From: Pseudobutyrivibrio sp.
GTDB taxonomy: Bacteria > Bacillota > Clostridia > Lachnospirales > Lachnospiraceae
Length of the DNA stretch: 64,000 nucleotides
Reading direction: 5' to 3'
Assembly (NCBI GenBank): GCA_024684955.1
Contig: JAIKWH010000066.1
Location: 1-64,000 of the forward strand
Below, one piece after another: positions 1-8,427 of this stretch; positions within the stretch are counted from its first letter, which is position 1, and each line of letters starts with the position of its first letter. The notes under the pieces are model-generated. The model had not been told where the DNA came from. It made no database searches and was given only the letters and a program-made list of their open reading frames with translations. The translations under genes were made by a program, and so were the position numbers.

Positions 1-1047
1 TGCCCAATCCTCATTCTCCTAAAATCTTTTGATGACATGTCAAACACCACAGTGAGAATGGATGGCAAATATAATTATTCTGCCATTATAGGTTTTATAA
101 GGACAGTCATTGCCTTAGGGCTTGGAATCATCGCCTTAAACATGTGGGGATATTACGGTCTTTATGCTATGACTCTGGCCTCATCAGCCCTTGGCATTAT
201 CATGTTTAGGCGCCAGGCTATGTCCGGGGTCAGGCTGGAATTTGACTTTTCCTATATGAGGACTATGATAGTGGGCGGACTGCCTTTGCTTATCAACAGT
301 CTCATCTGGACCTTGGTCCAGTCGGTGGACAAGTTTGTAATACTAGGATTTTTGGATACAGATGCCCTGGGAGTTTACTCGGTACCTTTGATGGGATTTA
401 CCACCATGGTGCTGATTCCACAGACTATTTCCCAGGTATTTTACATAAAGATTTCTCACCTCTATGGGGCAAATGGTGATGAGAGAGAATTGCTGGAGAA
501 AGCCAGCGGATACACCAGCATCACAGCTGCCATTTCCGGTGGAGCCTGCATTTTGGTCTTTTACATTATGCCTATTTTTGTCCAGGCTTTTATGCCTATG
601 TACACCGACGGTACCCCAGCCACCCAGATTCTCATTGTGGGGGTAGCAATTTATTCCACCACCATGATTTTTGGAAACATATTCTCGGTGTTAAAACTAA
701 ACAAGTCACTGATTGCAAACTCTGTGGCTCTTTGCATTTTTAATGTGATATTTTCATCTGCACTGGTGCTATTTGTAGACCGCAGCATCAACATGGTGGC
801 TATTGGAACAGGAATCTCTTATGGCCTCTATTCTCTGCTGCTGATCATCAAACTGGCCAGGCGGTTTAATTACTCATTCTTTAAAATGTTTTCAGCCTCT
901 TGGCTGCCCCTGCTATGCATAGTGGTGCCAGGAGTGCTCTACTACCTTTTCGTGGCAAACATCTATCTGGCCTCAGGCCTGGCTTTGTTTACCATGTTGG
1001 GGGTTTATGGTATAATTTTTGCTATTCGAAAGAGGAATAGGAGATAG
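1..1047 (+). CDS. Wzx-type polysaccharide flippase (5' truncated)
   Basis: This is the C-terminal part of a multi-pass membrane protein of the oligosaccharide flippase (MATE/MVF-like, Wzx) type. The frame is open from base 1, so the true start lies left of the window; the ATG at 37 is internal. About ten hydrophobic segments alternate with short basic loops, and a phrase such as SVDKFVILGFLDTDALGVYS (near residue 97) is typical of flippases. The role inferred from the family is moving the lipid-linked repeat unit across the membrane. It is the only flippase seen in the window, so it probably serves the whole locus. The next gene starts one base after its stop, which points to one transcript. 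Confidence 0.85.
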   Translation, partial: CPILILLKSFDDMSNTTVRMDGKYNYSAIIGFIRTVIALGLGIIALNMWGYYGLYAMTLASSALGIIMFRRQAMSGVRLEFDFSYMRTMIVGGLPLLINSLIWTLVQSVDKFVILGFLDTDALGVYSVPLMGFTTMVLIPQTISQVFYIKISHLYGANGDERELLEKASGYTSITAAISGGACILVFYIMPIFVQAFMPMYTDGTPATQILIVGVAIYSTTMIFGNIFSVLKLNKSLIANSVALCIFNVIFSSALVLFVDRSINMVAIGTGISYGLYSLLLIIKLARRFNYSFFKMFSASWLPLLCIVVPGVLYYLFVANIYLASGLALFTMLGVYGIIFAIRKRNRR

Positions 1048-1048
1048 G

Positions 1049-2485
1049 ATGTACAACCTTTGTTTTAGCGTACGTAAAGGCCTTGAGGACTACAGTCCTA
1101 AGATCTTTCAGAAGATAAAAAGTGAACATGACAAGGATGCCAAGGGCATCTTTATAGCGATGGATGCCGGAGAGGCAGCCTATGTAGAAAAGACTTATGG
1201 CGGACAGGATATAATCATCTGCCAGTTGGCAGAATTCATGAACGAGCATTGGGATGAATTTACCCTGGATGCCCTCATGGCCTATGAGAAAAAGTATGAT
1301 GCCGCTCCAATATGGAAATACATCTATACAGACAGAGTTTTAATCCACAGGGATTATGATTACTGTGTCCATACTGCAGCAGGGCTCTTTGCTTTTTGGG
1401 AGCATGTTTTTACCACTTACAATGTGGACTTTTACTTTGACGAGACAGTGGCAACACTTCTTACATACACAGCATATTTGGTGGGAGCCAAAACCGGTAC
1501 TGGCTGCTTTACCCTCTTTTTTATGAGGTCGGTTGGGATGGACCTGACCCATCATTACATAGTAAACGAACCATTTGAGATGATGTACAATCTCCCAGAT
1601 GACTATGCCACTAGAGAGTATCCAAAAGAATTGATGGAAAAGGCGGAAAAATTCCTGACGGAATATGAGACCAAGCACGAAAAGCCGGCCTTTATGAAAT
1701 TCTCGGGACGAAAGCCTAAATTAAAGGCTTCTTATCTCGCCCTGCCATTCTTTTATTTGAGGCAGAGATTCTTTAACCCATACACTAGGGACAAGGGATC
1801 ATACATTTTTTATAGGGCATGGGAGGACACCCTACAGCCTATTAAGTTTTACTTTAGATATTTACGTTGCAAAAAATATTTCCACAAGGCGGATATGACA
1901 AAAAATTTTGTTTATTATCCTTTGCATTTGCAGCCTGAGGCCACAACAATTGTCTGCGCCCAAAAATATGAAAAGCAACTGTATTTTATAGACAACATAG
2001 CAAAGTCACTGCCTGCAGACACTGTTCTCTATGTCAAGGAGCATTATTCTTTCCTTGGCAGTCGTGAGGAAAGTTTTTACAAGGCATTGCAGGAGTATCC
2101 AAACGTGGTTGTCATAGACCCATGGGAGGATTCTTTCGAGTTGATTAAGAATTCTCAGTGCGTAATTACCTTGACGGGCACTGCTGGCATGGAGTCCATG
2201 TTGATTCGCCACCCGGTTATCATGTGTGGTCATATCATCTATGAGACAGCACCAGGGGTCATGCAGGTGGATGAGATATTTGATAATTACTTCCAGACTC
2301 TGGAGAGTTGGAAGCAGCCTAGCCGTGAGGAGGTTATTAAATACCTGGCAGCCTATATGGCATGCGCAAGGCCTGGCAACACATACATTATGAGCGGGGA
2401 TAGATTAAAAGATGACAATATCTCCCTGCTGGCAAAATCTATGATGGATTATTTTAACGAAATGAAAGGCAATACTAATGAGTAA
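1049..2485 (+). CDS. Capsule-type (KpsS/LipB-like) GT-B glycosyltransferase
   Basis: A soluble protein of 478 residues. I start it at ATG 1049, which has AGGAG seven bases upstream, rather than at the in-frame TTG at 1019 inside the flippase gene. The C-terminal half looks like a GT-B fold of the Capsule_synth family: a segment ending in DTVLYVKEHYSF, then a Rossmann-like stretch with NVVVIDPW, and then TLTGTAGMESMLIRHPVIMCGH, which resembles the donor-binding end of KpsS/KpsC-like Kdo transferases and polysialyltransferase-like enzymes. No membrane segment is visible. It overlaps the LegB-type gene by 8 bases. Given the CMP-nonulosonate genes nearby, transfer of a CMP-activated acid sugar is a fair inference but not shown by the sequence. 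Confidence 0.7.
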   Translation: MYNLCFSVRKGLEDYSPKIFQKIKSEHDKDAKGIFIAMDAGEAAYVEKTYGGQDIIICQLAEFMNEHWDEFTLDALMAYEKKYDAAPIWKYIYTDRVLIHRDYDYCVHTAAGLFAFWEHVFTTYNVDFYFDETVATLLTYTAYLVGAKTGTGCFTLFFMRSVGMDLTHHYIVNEPFEMMYNLPDDYATREYPKELMEKAEKFLTEYETKHEKPAFMKFSGRKPKLKASYLALPFFYLRQRFFNPYTRDKGSYIFYRAWEDTLQPIKFYFRYLRCKKYFHKADMTKNFVYYPLHLQPEATTIVCAQKYEKQLYFIDNIAKSLPADTVLYVKEHYSFLGSREESFYKALQEYPNVVVIDPWEDSFELIKNSQCVITLTGTAGMESMLIRHPVIMCGHIIYETAPGVMQVDEIFDNYFQTLESWKQPSREEVIKYLAAYMACARPGNTYIMSGDRLKDDNISLLAKSMMDYFNEMKGNTNE

Positions 2486-3458
2486 AGTATTAGTTACAGG
2501 ATCTGATGGATTCATCGGTTCACATTTGACAGAGGAACTTGTAAAAAAAGGTTACGAGGTACGCGCCTTTGTATATTACAATTCTTTTAATAACTGGGGA
2601 TGGCTTGATACCCTCCCAAGGGACATTATGGACCATGTAGAGGTCTTTGCAGGAGATGTGAGAGACCCTAATGGAGTGAGAGAGGCTATGAAGGGAGTGG
2701 ACGCAGTATTCCACCTAGCAGCCCTCATCGCTATTCCATTTTCATACCACAGCCCTGATGCCTATGTTGATACAAATATAAAGGGTACACTTAATATCTT
2801 GCAGGCGGCAAGAGACCTGGGCACAGCCCGTGTCCTTGTCACATCTACATCAGAGGTATACGGCACAGCCCAGTACGTGCCAATCGACGAGAAACACCCA
2901 TATCAGGGACAGTCTCCATACTCTGCTACAAAAATTGGAGCAGACAGACTGGCAGAGTCATTCTATCGCAGTTTTGACCTACCTGTTACTATTGTGCGCC
3001 CATTTAATACCTTTGGACCACGTCAGTCTGCCAGAGCCGTTATCCCTACCATCATTACCCAGCTCCTTGCTGGCAAGGAAGAGATTAAGCTTGGCAGCCT
3101 TACTCCTACCAGAGATTTCAACTATGTAAAAGATACTGCAAATGGTTTCATCGCCATGTATGAAAGCGACAAGACCATTGGACAGGAAATCAATATTGCC
3201 ACACAAAAGGAAATCAGCATCGGACAGTTGGCAGAGGAACTCATCCGCCAGATCAATCCTAATGCAAAAATTATCTGCGACGAGGACCGTCTCCGCCCAG
3301 AAAAATCTGAGGTAAACCGTCTCCTTGGCTGCAACGAAAAAATCATGCAGCTGACCAACTGGAAGCCACAGTATACCTTCGAGGAGGGATTGGCTGAAAC
3401 AATCGAATTCTTACGTCACAACATGGACAAGTATAAGGTGGATATTTATAACGTATAG
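2478..3458 (+). CDS. legB: LegB-type NAD-dependent nucleotide-sugar 4,6-dehydratase
   Basis: A 326-residue short-chain dehydrogenase/reductase. The nucleotide-binding glycine motif GSDGFIGSH lies at residues 8-16, followed by STSEVYG near 123 and the catalytic YSATK (Tyr148, Lys152). The body, including FNTFGPRQSARAVIPTIITQ and TPTRDFNYVKD, matches the LegB group that converts GDP- or UDP-GlcNAc to the 4-keto-6-deoxy sugar, the first committed step towards legionaminic acid or related diamino sugars. LegC, PtmE-like, NeuB-like and NeuA-like genes downstream support a nonulosonate pathway. The gene overlaps the preceding GT by 8 bases and is closed by an intrinsic terminator at 3526-3545, so it ends a transcription unit although its pathway partners follow. 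Confidence 0.85.
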   Translation: MSKVLVTGSDGFIGSHLTEELVKKGYEVRAFVYYNSFNNWGWLDTLPRDIMDHVEVFAGDVRDPNGVREAMKGVDAVFHLAALIAIPFSYHSPDAYVDTNIKGTLNILQAARDLGTARVLVTSTSEVYGTAQYVPIDEKHPYQGQSPYSATKIGADRLAESFYRSFDLPVTIVRPFNTFGPRQSARAVIPTIITQLLAGKEEIKLGSLTPTRDFNYVKDTANGFIAMYESDKTIGQEINIATQKEISIGQLAEELIRQINPNAKIICDEDRLRPEKSEVNRLLGCNEKIMQLTNWKPQYTFEEGLAETIEFLRHNMDKYKVDIYNV

Positions 3459-3489
3459 ATTCCTGTTTTTCATCAGAAAAATGGGAATC
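3458..3489 (+). other. Hairpin directly after legB stop
   Basis: GATTCC (3458-3463) pairs with GGAATC (3484-3489), and a second inner pairing TTTTT/AAAAA (3466-3470 with 3476-3480) closes the loop. The outer stem begins at the last base of the legB stop codon. It is the first of four consecutive inverted repeats in this gap. There is no clear U-tract after it, so it is not itself a convincing terminator. A role in 3'-end processing or stability is possible. Confidence 0.5.
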
Positions 3490-3498
3490 GTATCTGAC

Positions 3499-3525
3499 CA
3501 ACTTTTACATGCAATGGAAAAGTTG
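3499..3525 (+). other. Inverted repeat upstream of terminator
   Basis: CAACTTTT (3499-3506) is perfectly complementary to AAAAGTTG (3518-3525) across an 11-base loop. It abuts the terminator stem that begins at 3526. The function is not evident. Confidence 0.5.
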
Positions 3526-3546
3526 TCCTGCGAAGCAGGATTTTTG
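3526..3546 (+). terminator. Intrinsic terminator after legB
   Basis: A perfect six-base-pair stem, TCCTGC (3526-3531) with GCAGGA (3535-3540), encloses a GAA loop and is followed at once by five T residues (3541-3545). This is a textbook Rho-independent terminator on the + strand. It separates legB from legC, which belong to the same pathway. Confidence 0.8.
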
Positions 3547-3576
3547 CTGACAATTTCATTATTGGGTCAGCAAAAA
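3541..3576 (+). other. Perfect 11-bp inverted repeat overlapping terminator U-tract
   Basis: TTTTTGCTGAC (3541-3551) is the exact reverse complement of GTCAGCAAAAA (3566-3576). The left arm is the U-tract of the preceding terminator. In RNA this stem would sequester the terminator tail, and it could also act as the terminator tail of an antisense transcript. It may be an operator or an alternative fold; the choice cannot be made from sequence alone. Confidence 0.55.
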
Positions 3577-3612
3577 GTCATAAAAATAAATAAAGTGCTT
3601 TAGAAATATAAA

Positions 3613-3754
3613 GTGTGCTATGTAGAAGAGGTTGGCGAGCGCGAGCAGGGGAGTGCCGGGCCGAGCAAGAGGGGACCCACTTTAGTGGGGAGTTTGCTTG
3701 GGAGAGTCCGGAGGGTGCCCTGCGGGAGCATGAAAAAATAAAGTCATAGCACAC
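3613..3754 (+). ncRNA. Structured leader RNA in front of legC
   Basis: This GC-rich 142-base element has five nested, non-crossing helices: GTGTGCTATG (3613-3622) with CATAGCACAC (3745-3754); GCAGGG (3645-3650) with CCCTGC (3718-3723); CCGG (3656-3659) with CCGG (3708-3711); CCGAGCAA (3661-3668) with TTGCTTGG (3694-3701, one G-U); and CCCAC (3676-3680) with GTGGG (3685-3689) around a TTTA loop. The closing helix ends at the base before the GGAGGT ribosome site of legC (3755-3760). No reading frame explains it. A cis-acting 5' leader, either ligand-sensing or an anti-termination element of the kind known from polysaccharide operons, is my inference. I do not recognise the family. A shorter relative appears at 35639-35701. 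Confidence 0.7.
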
Positions 3755-3766
3755 GGAGGTATTAAA

Positions 3767-4927
3767 ATGTCAAATGATTTTATTGGTTTGTCAGTTCCGA
3801 ATTTAAAGGGCAACGAACTAAAATATGTTACAGAGGCAGTGGAGACAGAGTGGGTGTCTACAGCAGGCCCATATGTAGAAAAGTTTGAGCAGGCTGTGGC
3901 TGAATATGTACATACTCCTATGGCGGTATCCTGCCAAAACGGTACATCAGCCCTTCATATTTCTCTCATGCTCATGGGCGTCACCAGGGAGGATGCAGTA
4001 ATTGTTCCCACCCTTACATTTATTGCAGCAGTTAATCCTACAAAGTATATTGGTGCAGAGCCTATTTTTATGGACTGTGATGATAGCCTTTGTATGGATC
4101 CAATCAAATTAGAAAAGTTTTGCCAGACAGAATGCGATTTTAAGGATGGCAAATTAATAGATAAAAAGACAGGTAGACATGTAAAGGCCATGGTTGTAGT
4201 CCATGTATTTGGAAACATGGCAGACATGGAATCTATCATGGATATTGCAAAAAAATACAATATCAAGGTGGTAGAGGATGCTACTGAGGCTCTTGGCACT
4301 TATTACACTCAGGGCCGCTACAAGGGTATGTATGCCGGCACCATCGGAGATATTGGTGCATATTCATTTAATGGCAACAAGATAATCACCACTGGCGGTG
4401 GCGGTATGATTGTGAGCCAGAATGAGGAATTGCTCAAACATGCAAAGCATTTGACCACACAGGCCAAGGCTGACGTGCAAAATTTTATCCATGATGAGAT
4501 TGGATACAATTATAGACTGACTAATCTGGCAGCAGCTCTGGGCATGGCCCAGATGGAGGTGCTGGAGGATTATATCCAGACCAAAGCAGAAAACTATAAT
4601 CACTACAAAGAGGTTATAGATCAGATTCCTGGCCTCCATGTACAGGATTTTAGAGAGGGTATCCGCACAAACCATTGGTTCTATTCAGTGGTATTTGAAA
4701 ATGATGAGAGTGGTCGCGACAAACTTATCGCAGCCCTAAAAGAAAACAATATTCAGTCTCGCCCAATCTGGGGATTGATTTCAGACCAGTTGCCATATGA
4801 GGGAGCCCGCACATTTGAATTAGAAAAGGCGCCATGGTATTGGAAGAGAGTAGTGAACGTACCTTGCTCTACCAACCTGACTAGTGATGAGGTGGATAGG
4901 GTATTAGAGGTAATCAAGAAATTTTAA
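3767..4927 (+). CDS. legC: LegC-family PLP aminotransferase
   Basis: A 386-residue DegT/DnrJ/EryC1-fold aminotransferase. Visible hallmarks are the N-terminal IGLSVPNLKGNELKYV and WVSTAGPYVEKFE, the PLP-binding VVEDATEALG, and SFNGNKIITTGGGGM with the PLP-anchoring Lys205. Its closest style is the LegC group, which uses glutamate to aminate the 4-keto sugar made by LegB, giving a 4-amino-4,6-dideoxy-GlcNAc nucleotide. The start at 3767 is set by GGAGGT six bases upstream. The 308-base gap in front of it holds a terminator and a folded RNA, so the gene probably has its own control. The acetyltransferase expected to act next follows after 12 bases. Confidence 0.85.
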   Translation: MSNDFIGLSVPNLKGNELKYVTEAVETEWVSTAGPYVEKFEQAVAEYVHTPMAVSCQNGTSALHISLMLMGVTREDAVIVPTLTFIAAVNPTKYIGAEPIFMDCDDSLCMDPIKLEKFCQTECDFKDGKLIDKKTGRHVKAMVVVHVFGNMADMESIMDIAKKYNIKVVEDATEALGTYYTQGRYKGMYAGTIGDIGAYSFNGNKIITTGGGGMIVSQNEELLKHAKHLTTQAKADVQNFIHDEIGYNYRLTNLAAALGMAQMEVLEDYIQTKAENYNHYKEVIDQIPGLHVQDFREGIRTNHWFYSVVFENDESGRDKLIAALKENNIQSRPIWGLISDQLPYEGARTFELEKAPWYWKRVVNVPCSTNLTSDEVDRVLEVIKKF

Positions 4928-4939
4928 GGTGATTTCTGT

Positions 4940-5476
4940 ATGAAAATTTTAGGCTATGACCTGACATTTTTTAAAATCAAAAGATATATAAAGGGCCGTT
5001 TGATCTGGCACCACAAGGGCAAAAAGGCCAGGGTCATAAAGCCTCTTCTTATCATTGGCAAAGACAGGATTAGCCTGGGGGATTATGTCTTTATTAGAAA
5101 CGGGGCCAGGATTGAGGCCGAGCCAGGTTACGACTCCTTTATTGATATAGGGGACAATACCTCTATAGAGCAGAATTGCCACATAATTGCAGCTGGACAC
5201 CTTTCCATTGGAAAGAGGGTAGTTATCTCATCAGGTGTTTTCATATCTGACTGTAATCACTCATACAATGATGGCAGCATAATGGGTGGAGCCCTGGAGG
5301 TCCTCCATACATCAATCGGTGATGATGTATTTATCGGCGCCGGAGCCAAGATAATGCCTGGCGTTACCATAGGAAATCGAGCAGTAATCGGTGCAAATGC
5401 AGTGGTCACCCATGATGTCCCAGAGGGACAGATTTGGGGCGGTATCCCTGCTAGATATATAAAAGATAATAAATAA
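4940..5476 (+). CDS. Left-handed beta-helix (hexapeptide) acetyltransferase
   Basis: A 178-residue WbbJ/CysE-like acyltransferase. Repeating [I/V]G-x4 hexads fill residues 35-170 (for example ISLGDYVFIRNGARI, IGDDVFIGAGAKIMPG and IGNRAVIGANAVVTHDVP), with SDCNHSYND near residue 94 as the usual active-site His region and a C-terminal GIPARYIKDN typical of sugar O- or N-acetyltransferases. AAGGTGAT precedes the ATG. Being 12 bases after legC, it is the best candidate in the window for the LegH step, N-acetylation of the 4-amino group; but its N-terminal shape is that of general polysaccharide acetyltransferases rather than of the two-domain PglD type, so the substrate is uncertain. Confidence 0.8.
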   Translation: MKILGYDLTFFKIKRYIKGRLIWHHKGKKARVIKPLLIIGKDRISLGDYVFIRNGARIEAEPGYDSFIDIGDNTSIEQNCHIIAAGHLSIGKRVVISSGVFISDCNHSYNDGSIMGGALEVLHTSIGDDVFIGAGAKIMPGVTIGNRAVIGANAVVTHDVPEGQIWGGIPARYIKDNK

Positions 5477-5500
5477 ATTAACTAACACTAAGAGGGAATA

Positions 5501-6988
5501 ATGCTTTTTAATTCGGCGGACTTTCTCATATTCTTTCCAATAGTCACCTTAATGTACTTTATCATCCCGGCAAAGGCAAAAAATTACTGGCTACTCATAG
5601 CCAGCTATTTTTTCTATATGTGCTGGAATCCAAAGTACATTATTTTGCTATTTACATCTACGGTCATCACCTTTATTAGTGGACTGGCCATAGAGTTTAT
5701 TTCTGGCAAAGAATATGATTTCAAAAAAGAAAAAACATATAAGAACCTAGTGGTAGCAGCAAGTTTTACCCTTAATCTGGGATTGCTGTTTTATTTTAAG
5801 TACATAAATTTTGCCCTGGATATAATGTCTCATATCCTAGGGGCGGTAGGCATTCATATGACAGTGCCTGCCTTTGACATCATTCTACCTGTAGGAATTT
5901 CTTTCTACACATTCCAAGCATTGAGTTACACAATGGATGTCTACAGGGGAGAGATATATGCTGAAAAAAACTTTTTCAGATATGCCCTTTTTGTATCATT
6001 TTTTCCACAACTGGTAGCAGGTCCAATCGAGAGGTCAAAAAACCTCTTAAAGCAATTGGCAGTGCCAAAAGCATATGATTATGACAATGTGAGGACAGGT
6101 CTCCTTACTATGCTCTGGGGATATTTTATCAAACTAGTCATAGCCGATAGGATGGCAATAATAGTTGATAATGTATATGCGGATTTAGAAAACTATCATG
6201 GTATGGTGCTGGTGGTTGCCAGCCTAGCCTTTACCATTCAGATATACTGCGATTTTATGGGATATTCTATTATTGCCAAAGGTGCAGCCAAAGTCCTTGG
6301 AATGGAATTAATGGAAAATTTCCATATGCCATATTTTGCAGATTCAATAAAAGACTTTTGGCGCAGATGGCACATATCCCTTTCTTCATGGCTTAGGGAT
6401 TATCTCTATATTCCTCTTGGAGGAAATAGAAAGGGCACTGCAAGAAAATACTTTAATTTATTACTTACCTTTTTTGTAAGTGGTCTTTGGCATGGGGCCA
6501 ATATTACCTTTGTGGTATGGGGGCTTTTCCATGGCATTATCCAGGTTATAGAGGATATATTTAGAAAGGTATTTGGGAATGTCTCTGAGCAGATTACTAA
6601 CAAAAACCTGGCTCTGCTTTGGAAGGGCATCAATATTGTAAAAACCTTTATTATTGCAAATATAGGTTGGGTATTCTTTAGATCTGAGACAATAGGTCAG
6701 GCCCTTTGGGTTTTAAAAAACAGTTTAAAACTGGACAATGTCAAATCCTTTATTACAGGGGGAGGCATTTATGCCCTGGGAGTAAACAAGGTGGGGCTTG
6801 TGGTAATGATTACTGCATTCATATTGCTCTTTGTGTGTTCACTAATAAAGGAAAAAAAGATTGCCCCAATTGAATGGATATCTAGCAAAAATTTTATTAT
6901 TAGATATGCCATTTATTGGACCATTGTAACATTAATTGTCTTTAGCCTTGACCTAAATGGCCAGGAATTTATTTACTTCCAGTTTTAA
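5501..6988 (+). CDS. MBOAT-family polysaccharide O-acyltransferase
   Basis: A 495-residue polytopic membrane protein of the AlgI/DltB-like MBOAT family. It has the family's N-terminal LFNSADFLIFFPIV, the central VAGPIERSKNLL, the DFWRRWHISLSSWLRDYLYIP block, and VSGLWHGANITFVVWGLFHG with the invariant His331 and a second His344. MBOAT proteins move acyl groups from a cytoplasmic donor through the membrane for O-acetylation of exported glycans. The next gene, 8 bases later, is a membrane-anchored SGNH-type protein, the usual extracytoplasmic partner. Together they look like a two-component acetylation system acting on the polymer outside the cell. Confidence 0.92.
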   Translation: MLFNSADFLIFFPIVTLMYFIIPAKAKNYWLLIASYFFYMCWNPKYIILLFTSTVITFISGLAIEFISGKEYDFKKEKTYKNLVVAASFTLNLGLLFYFKYINFALDIMSHILGAVGIHMTVPAFDIILPVGISFYTFQALSYTMDVYRGEIYAEKNFFRYALFVSFFPQLVAGPIERSKNLLKQLAVPKAYDYDNVRTGLLTMLWGYFIKLVIADRMAIIVDNVYADLENYHGMVLVVASLAFTIQIYCDFMGYSIIAKGAAKVLGMELMENFHMPYFADSIKDFWRRWHISLSSWLRDYLYIPLGGNRKGTARKYFNLLLTFFVSGLWHGANITFVVWGLFHGIIQVIEDIFRKVFGNVSEQITNKNLALLWKGINIVKTFIIANIGWVFFRSETIGQALWVLKNSLKLDNVKSFITGGGIYALGVNKVGLVVMITAFILLFVCSLIKEKKIAPIEWISSKNFIIRYAIYWTIVTLIVFSLDLNGQEFIYFQF

Positions 6989-6996
6989 AAGAGAAT

Positions 6997-8415
6997 ATGA
7001 AAAAGACTAAACTAAACCTATTAATAAAGTGCATATTGGTAATGGTACCTATGTGGGCCATGATTGCTTTTATAAAGTTGTATCCCCTTGCTTTTACAGG
7101 CAGGGATTCTGTGATTATTTATTGGAATACAAACTTTATTAATACCCATCACAAGGAGGACTATAAGGTATTAATCATGGGTGACTCTGTGGCAGCAACA
7201 TGTTTTATGCCGGAATACTTATCAGAGGATACTATTAATCTTTCTATTGCAGGCTCTAGCATGCTAGATGGATACTATACTCTAAAGCACTATTTAAAAA
7301 ATAATGCTGCACCAACAGATATCTTTGTCACCTATATGGATTACCACTTGCAGCAAGATAATATCTTTTGGAGGGCATCTTCTTTAGTTGGCAAATATAC
7401 ATTTGAAGACAATAAGGAAATATATGATTCTATAATGGCAACTGATGCAGATGTCAGCGAGTCCATCAATATGGATAATTTTTGGGAAGAGGCTATACAA
7501 TATGTGATAGGATATCCTGGAAAGTATATGAATGCTATAGTTCAGGCAATTGAAGAGGGGGATAGGCTAGAAGCAAATAAAAAGTTACTTAAAAAAATAG
7601 ACCTGCATTCAGGCCGCTATTGCAAGATGGTAAATGATATCTATGACATTGCAAATAGTAACAGGGTTGGTTATGGAGAGTTCTTTGTCACAGATCTCCA
7701 GGATCTTTACTATACCAGGTTTGTAGAGTTATGTGCTGAGAATGATATTAGACTACACATTGTTAAAACCCCTAGCAGTTATTACACAGCCTATACTGAA
7801 AAATATGAAAAGCAAATTAGAGAATATTATGCAGGACTCCTGGGGGGGTATGACAATATGGAGTTTGTCTGGTATCGGGACGAGTATTTTGTAGAATGGT
7901 TTTGGGATAATGCTCATATGAACCAGCATGGCTCATACCAATTCACTCAACGATTAAAGGCTGACTATCCAGAGATTTTTGGCAATTATGCAGCTACTCC
8001 TAGACAGATGGAGACTATTAATGCTGACATAAATATAGAAAATGAGCTCTCATATATCTTCAAATGGATAGATAAAAGCAATTATACTGTCCTTTTATAC
8101 AATAACTTGCCACCAGATGAAAAAATCAATACACTGTATCAGGTTTATTTACACTACAACGATCAATTTTTAATGCCTACAGATATTCCAAACCTGTATT
8201 ATGTCACAGGTGACGGAGCAGCACTTTCTGGCATAAATTTTGCAGTCGATGACAAAAACATAAATCTGCAGGTGGGAAGTGACCTAACATCCATTTCCCT
8301 TGCCAGCAAATATGACATTACTGCTGTAATAATAGATAATAGCAATGGGACCATAGTTAGAACTACTCATGCAAATTATAATTTTGAAGAGGGTTCTTTT
8401 CACCTAATGGATTAA
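6997..8415 (+). CDS. Membrane-anchored SGNH-like protein, MBOAT partner
   Basis: A 472-residue protein with one N-terminal membrane segment (about residues 9-32) and an extracytoplasmic body. The SGNH nucleophile motif is visible as VLIMGDSVAAT (Ser64), with LSIAGSSM further on and the Asp/His pair in FWDNAHMNQHG (Asp304, His307). This resembles AlgX/AlgJ/DltD-type partners that finish acetyl transfer after an MBOAT protein. The C-terminal 130 residues, from about 340, do not match a domain I recognise. GAGAAT precedes the ATG. O-acetyl transfer is inferred from the pairing with the MBOAT gene; acetyl-esterase activity is the alternative. Confidence 0.75.
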   Translation: MKKTKLNLLIKCILVMVPMWAMIAFIKLYPLAFTGRDSVIIYWNTNFINTHHKEDYKVLIMGDSVAATCFMPEYLSEDTINLSIAGSSMLDGYYTLKHYLKNNAAPTDIFVTYMDYHLQQDNIFWRASSLVGKYTFEDNKEIYDSIMATDADVSESINMDNFWEEAIQYVIGYPGKYMNAIVQAIEEGDRLEANKKLLKKIDLHSGRYCKMVNDIYDIANSNRVGYGEFFVTDLQDLYYTRFVELCAENDIRLHIVKTPSSYYTAYTEKYEKQIREYYAGLLGGYDNMEFVWYRDEYFVEWFWDNAHMNQHGSYQFTQRLKADYPEIFGNYAATPRQMETINADINIENELSYIFKWIDKSNYTVLLYNNLPPDEKINTLYQVYLHYNDQFLMPTDIPNLYYVTGDGAALSGINFAVDDKNINLQVGSDLTSISLASKYDITAVIIDNSNGTIVRTTHANYNFEEGSFHLMD

Positions 8416-8427
8416 GGAGTTACCATT

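Noticed and set aside
1022..1249. Antisense frames opposite the left-hand genes (also 1340-1678, 10100-10546, 27558-28046, 39189-39665 and others)
   Set aside because: They lie fully inside strongly supported + strand genes, have no ribosome site or recognisable motif, and reflect codon bias of the real gene.
3563..3612. Promoter between the legB terminator and the legC leader
   Set aside because: TTGGGT and several AT-rich hexamers exist, but none has good spacing and -10 match; I could not support one site, though a promoter is likely somewhere here.
3613..3754. Reading the 10-bp inverted repeats at 3613 and 3745 as ends of a small mobile element
   Set aside because: There is no evident target duplication next to them, and the inner segment folds as nested helices; a structured RNA explains the pattern better, although a MITE-like origin is not excluded.
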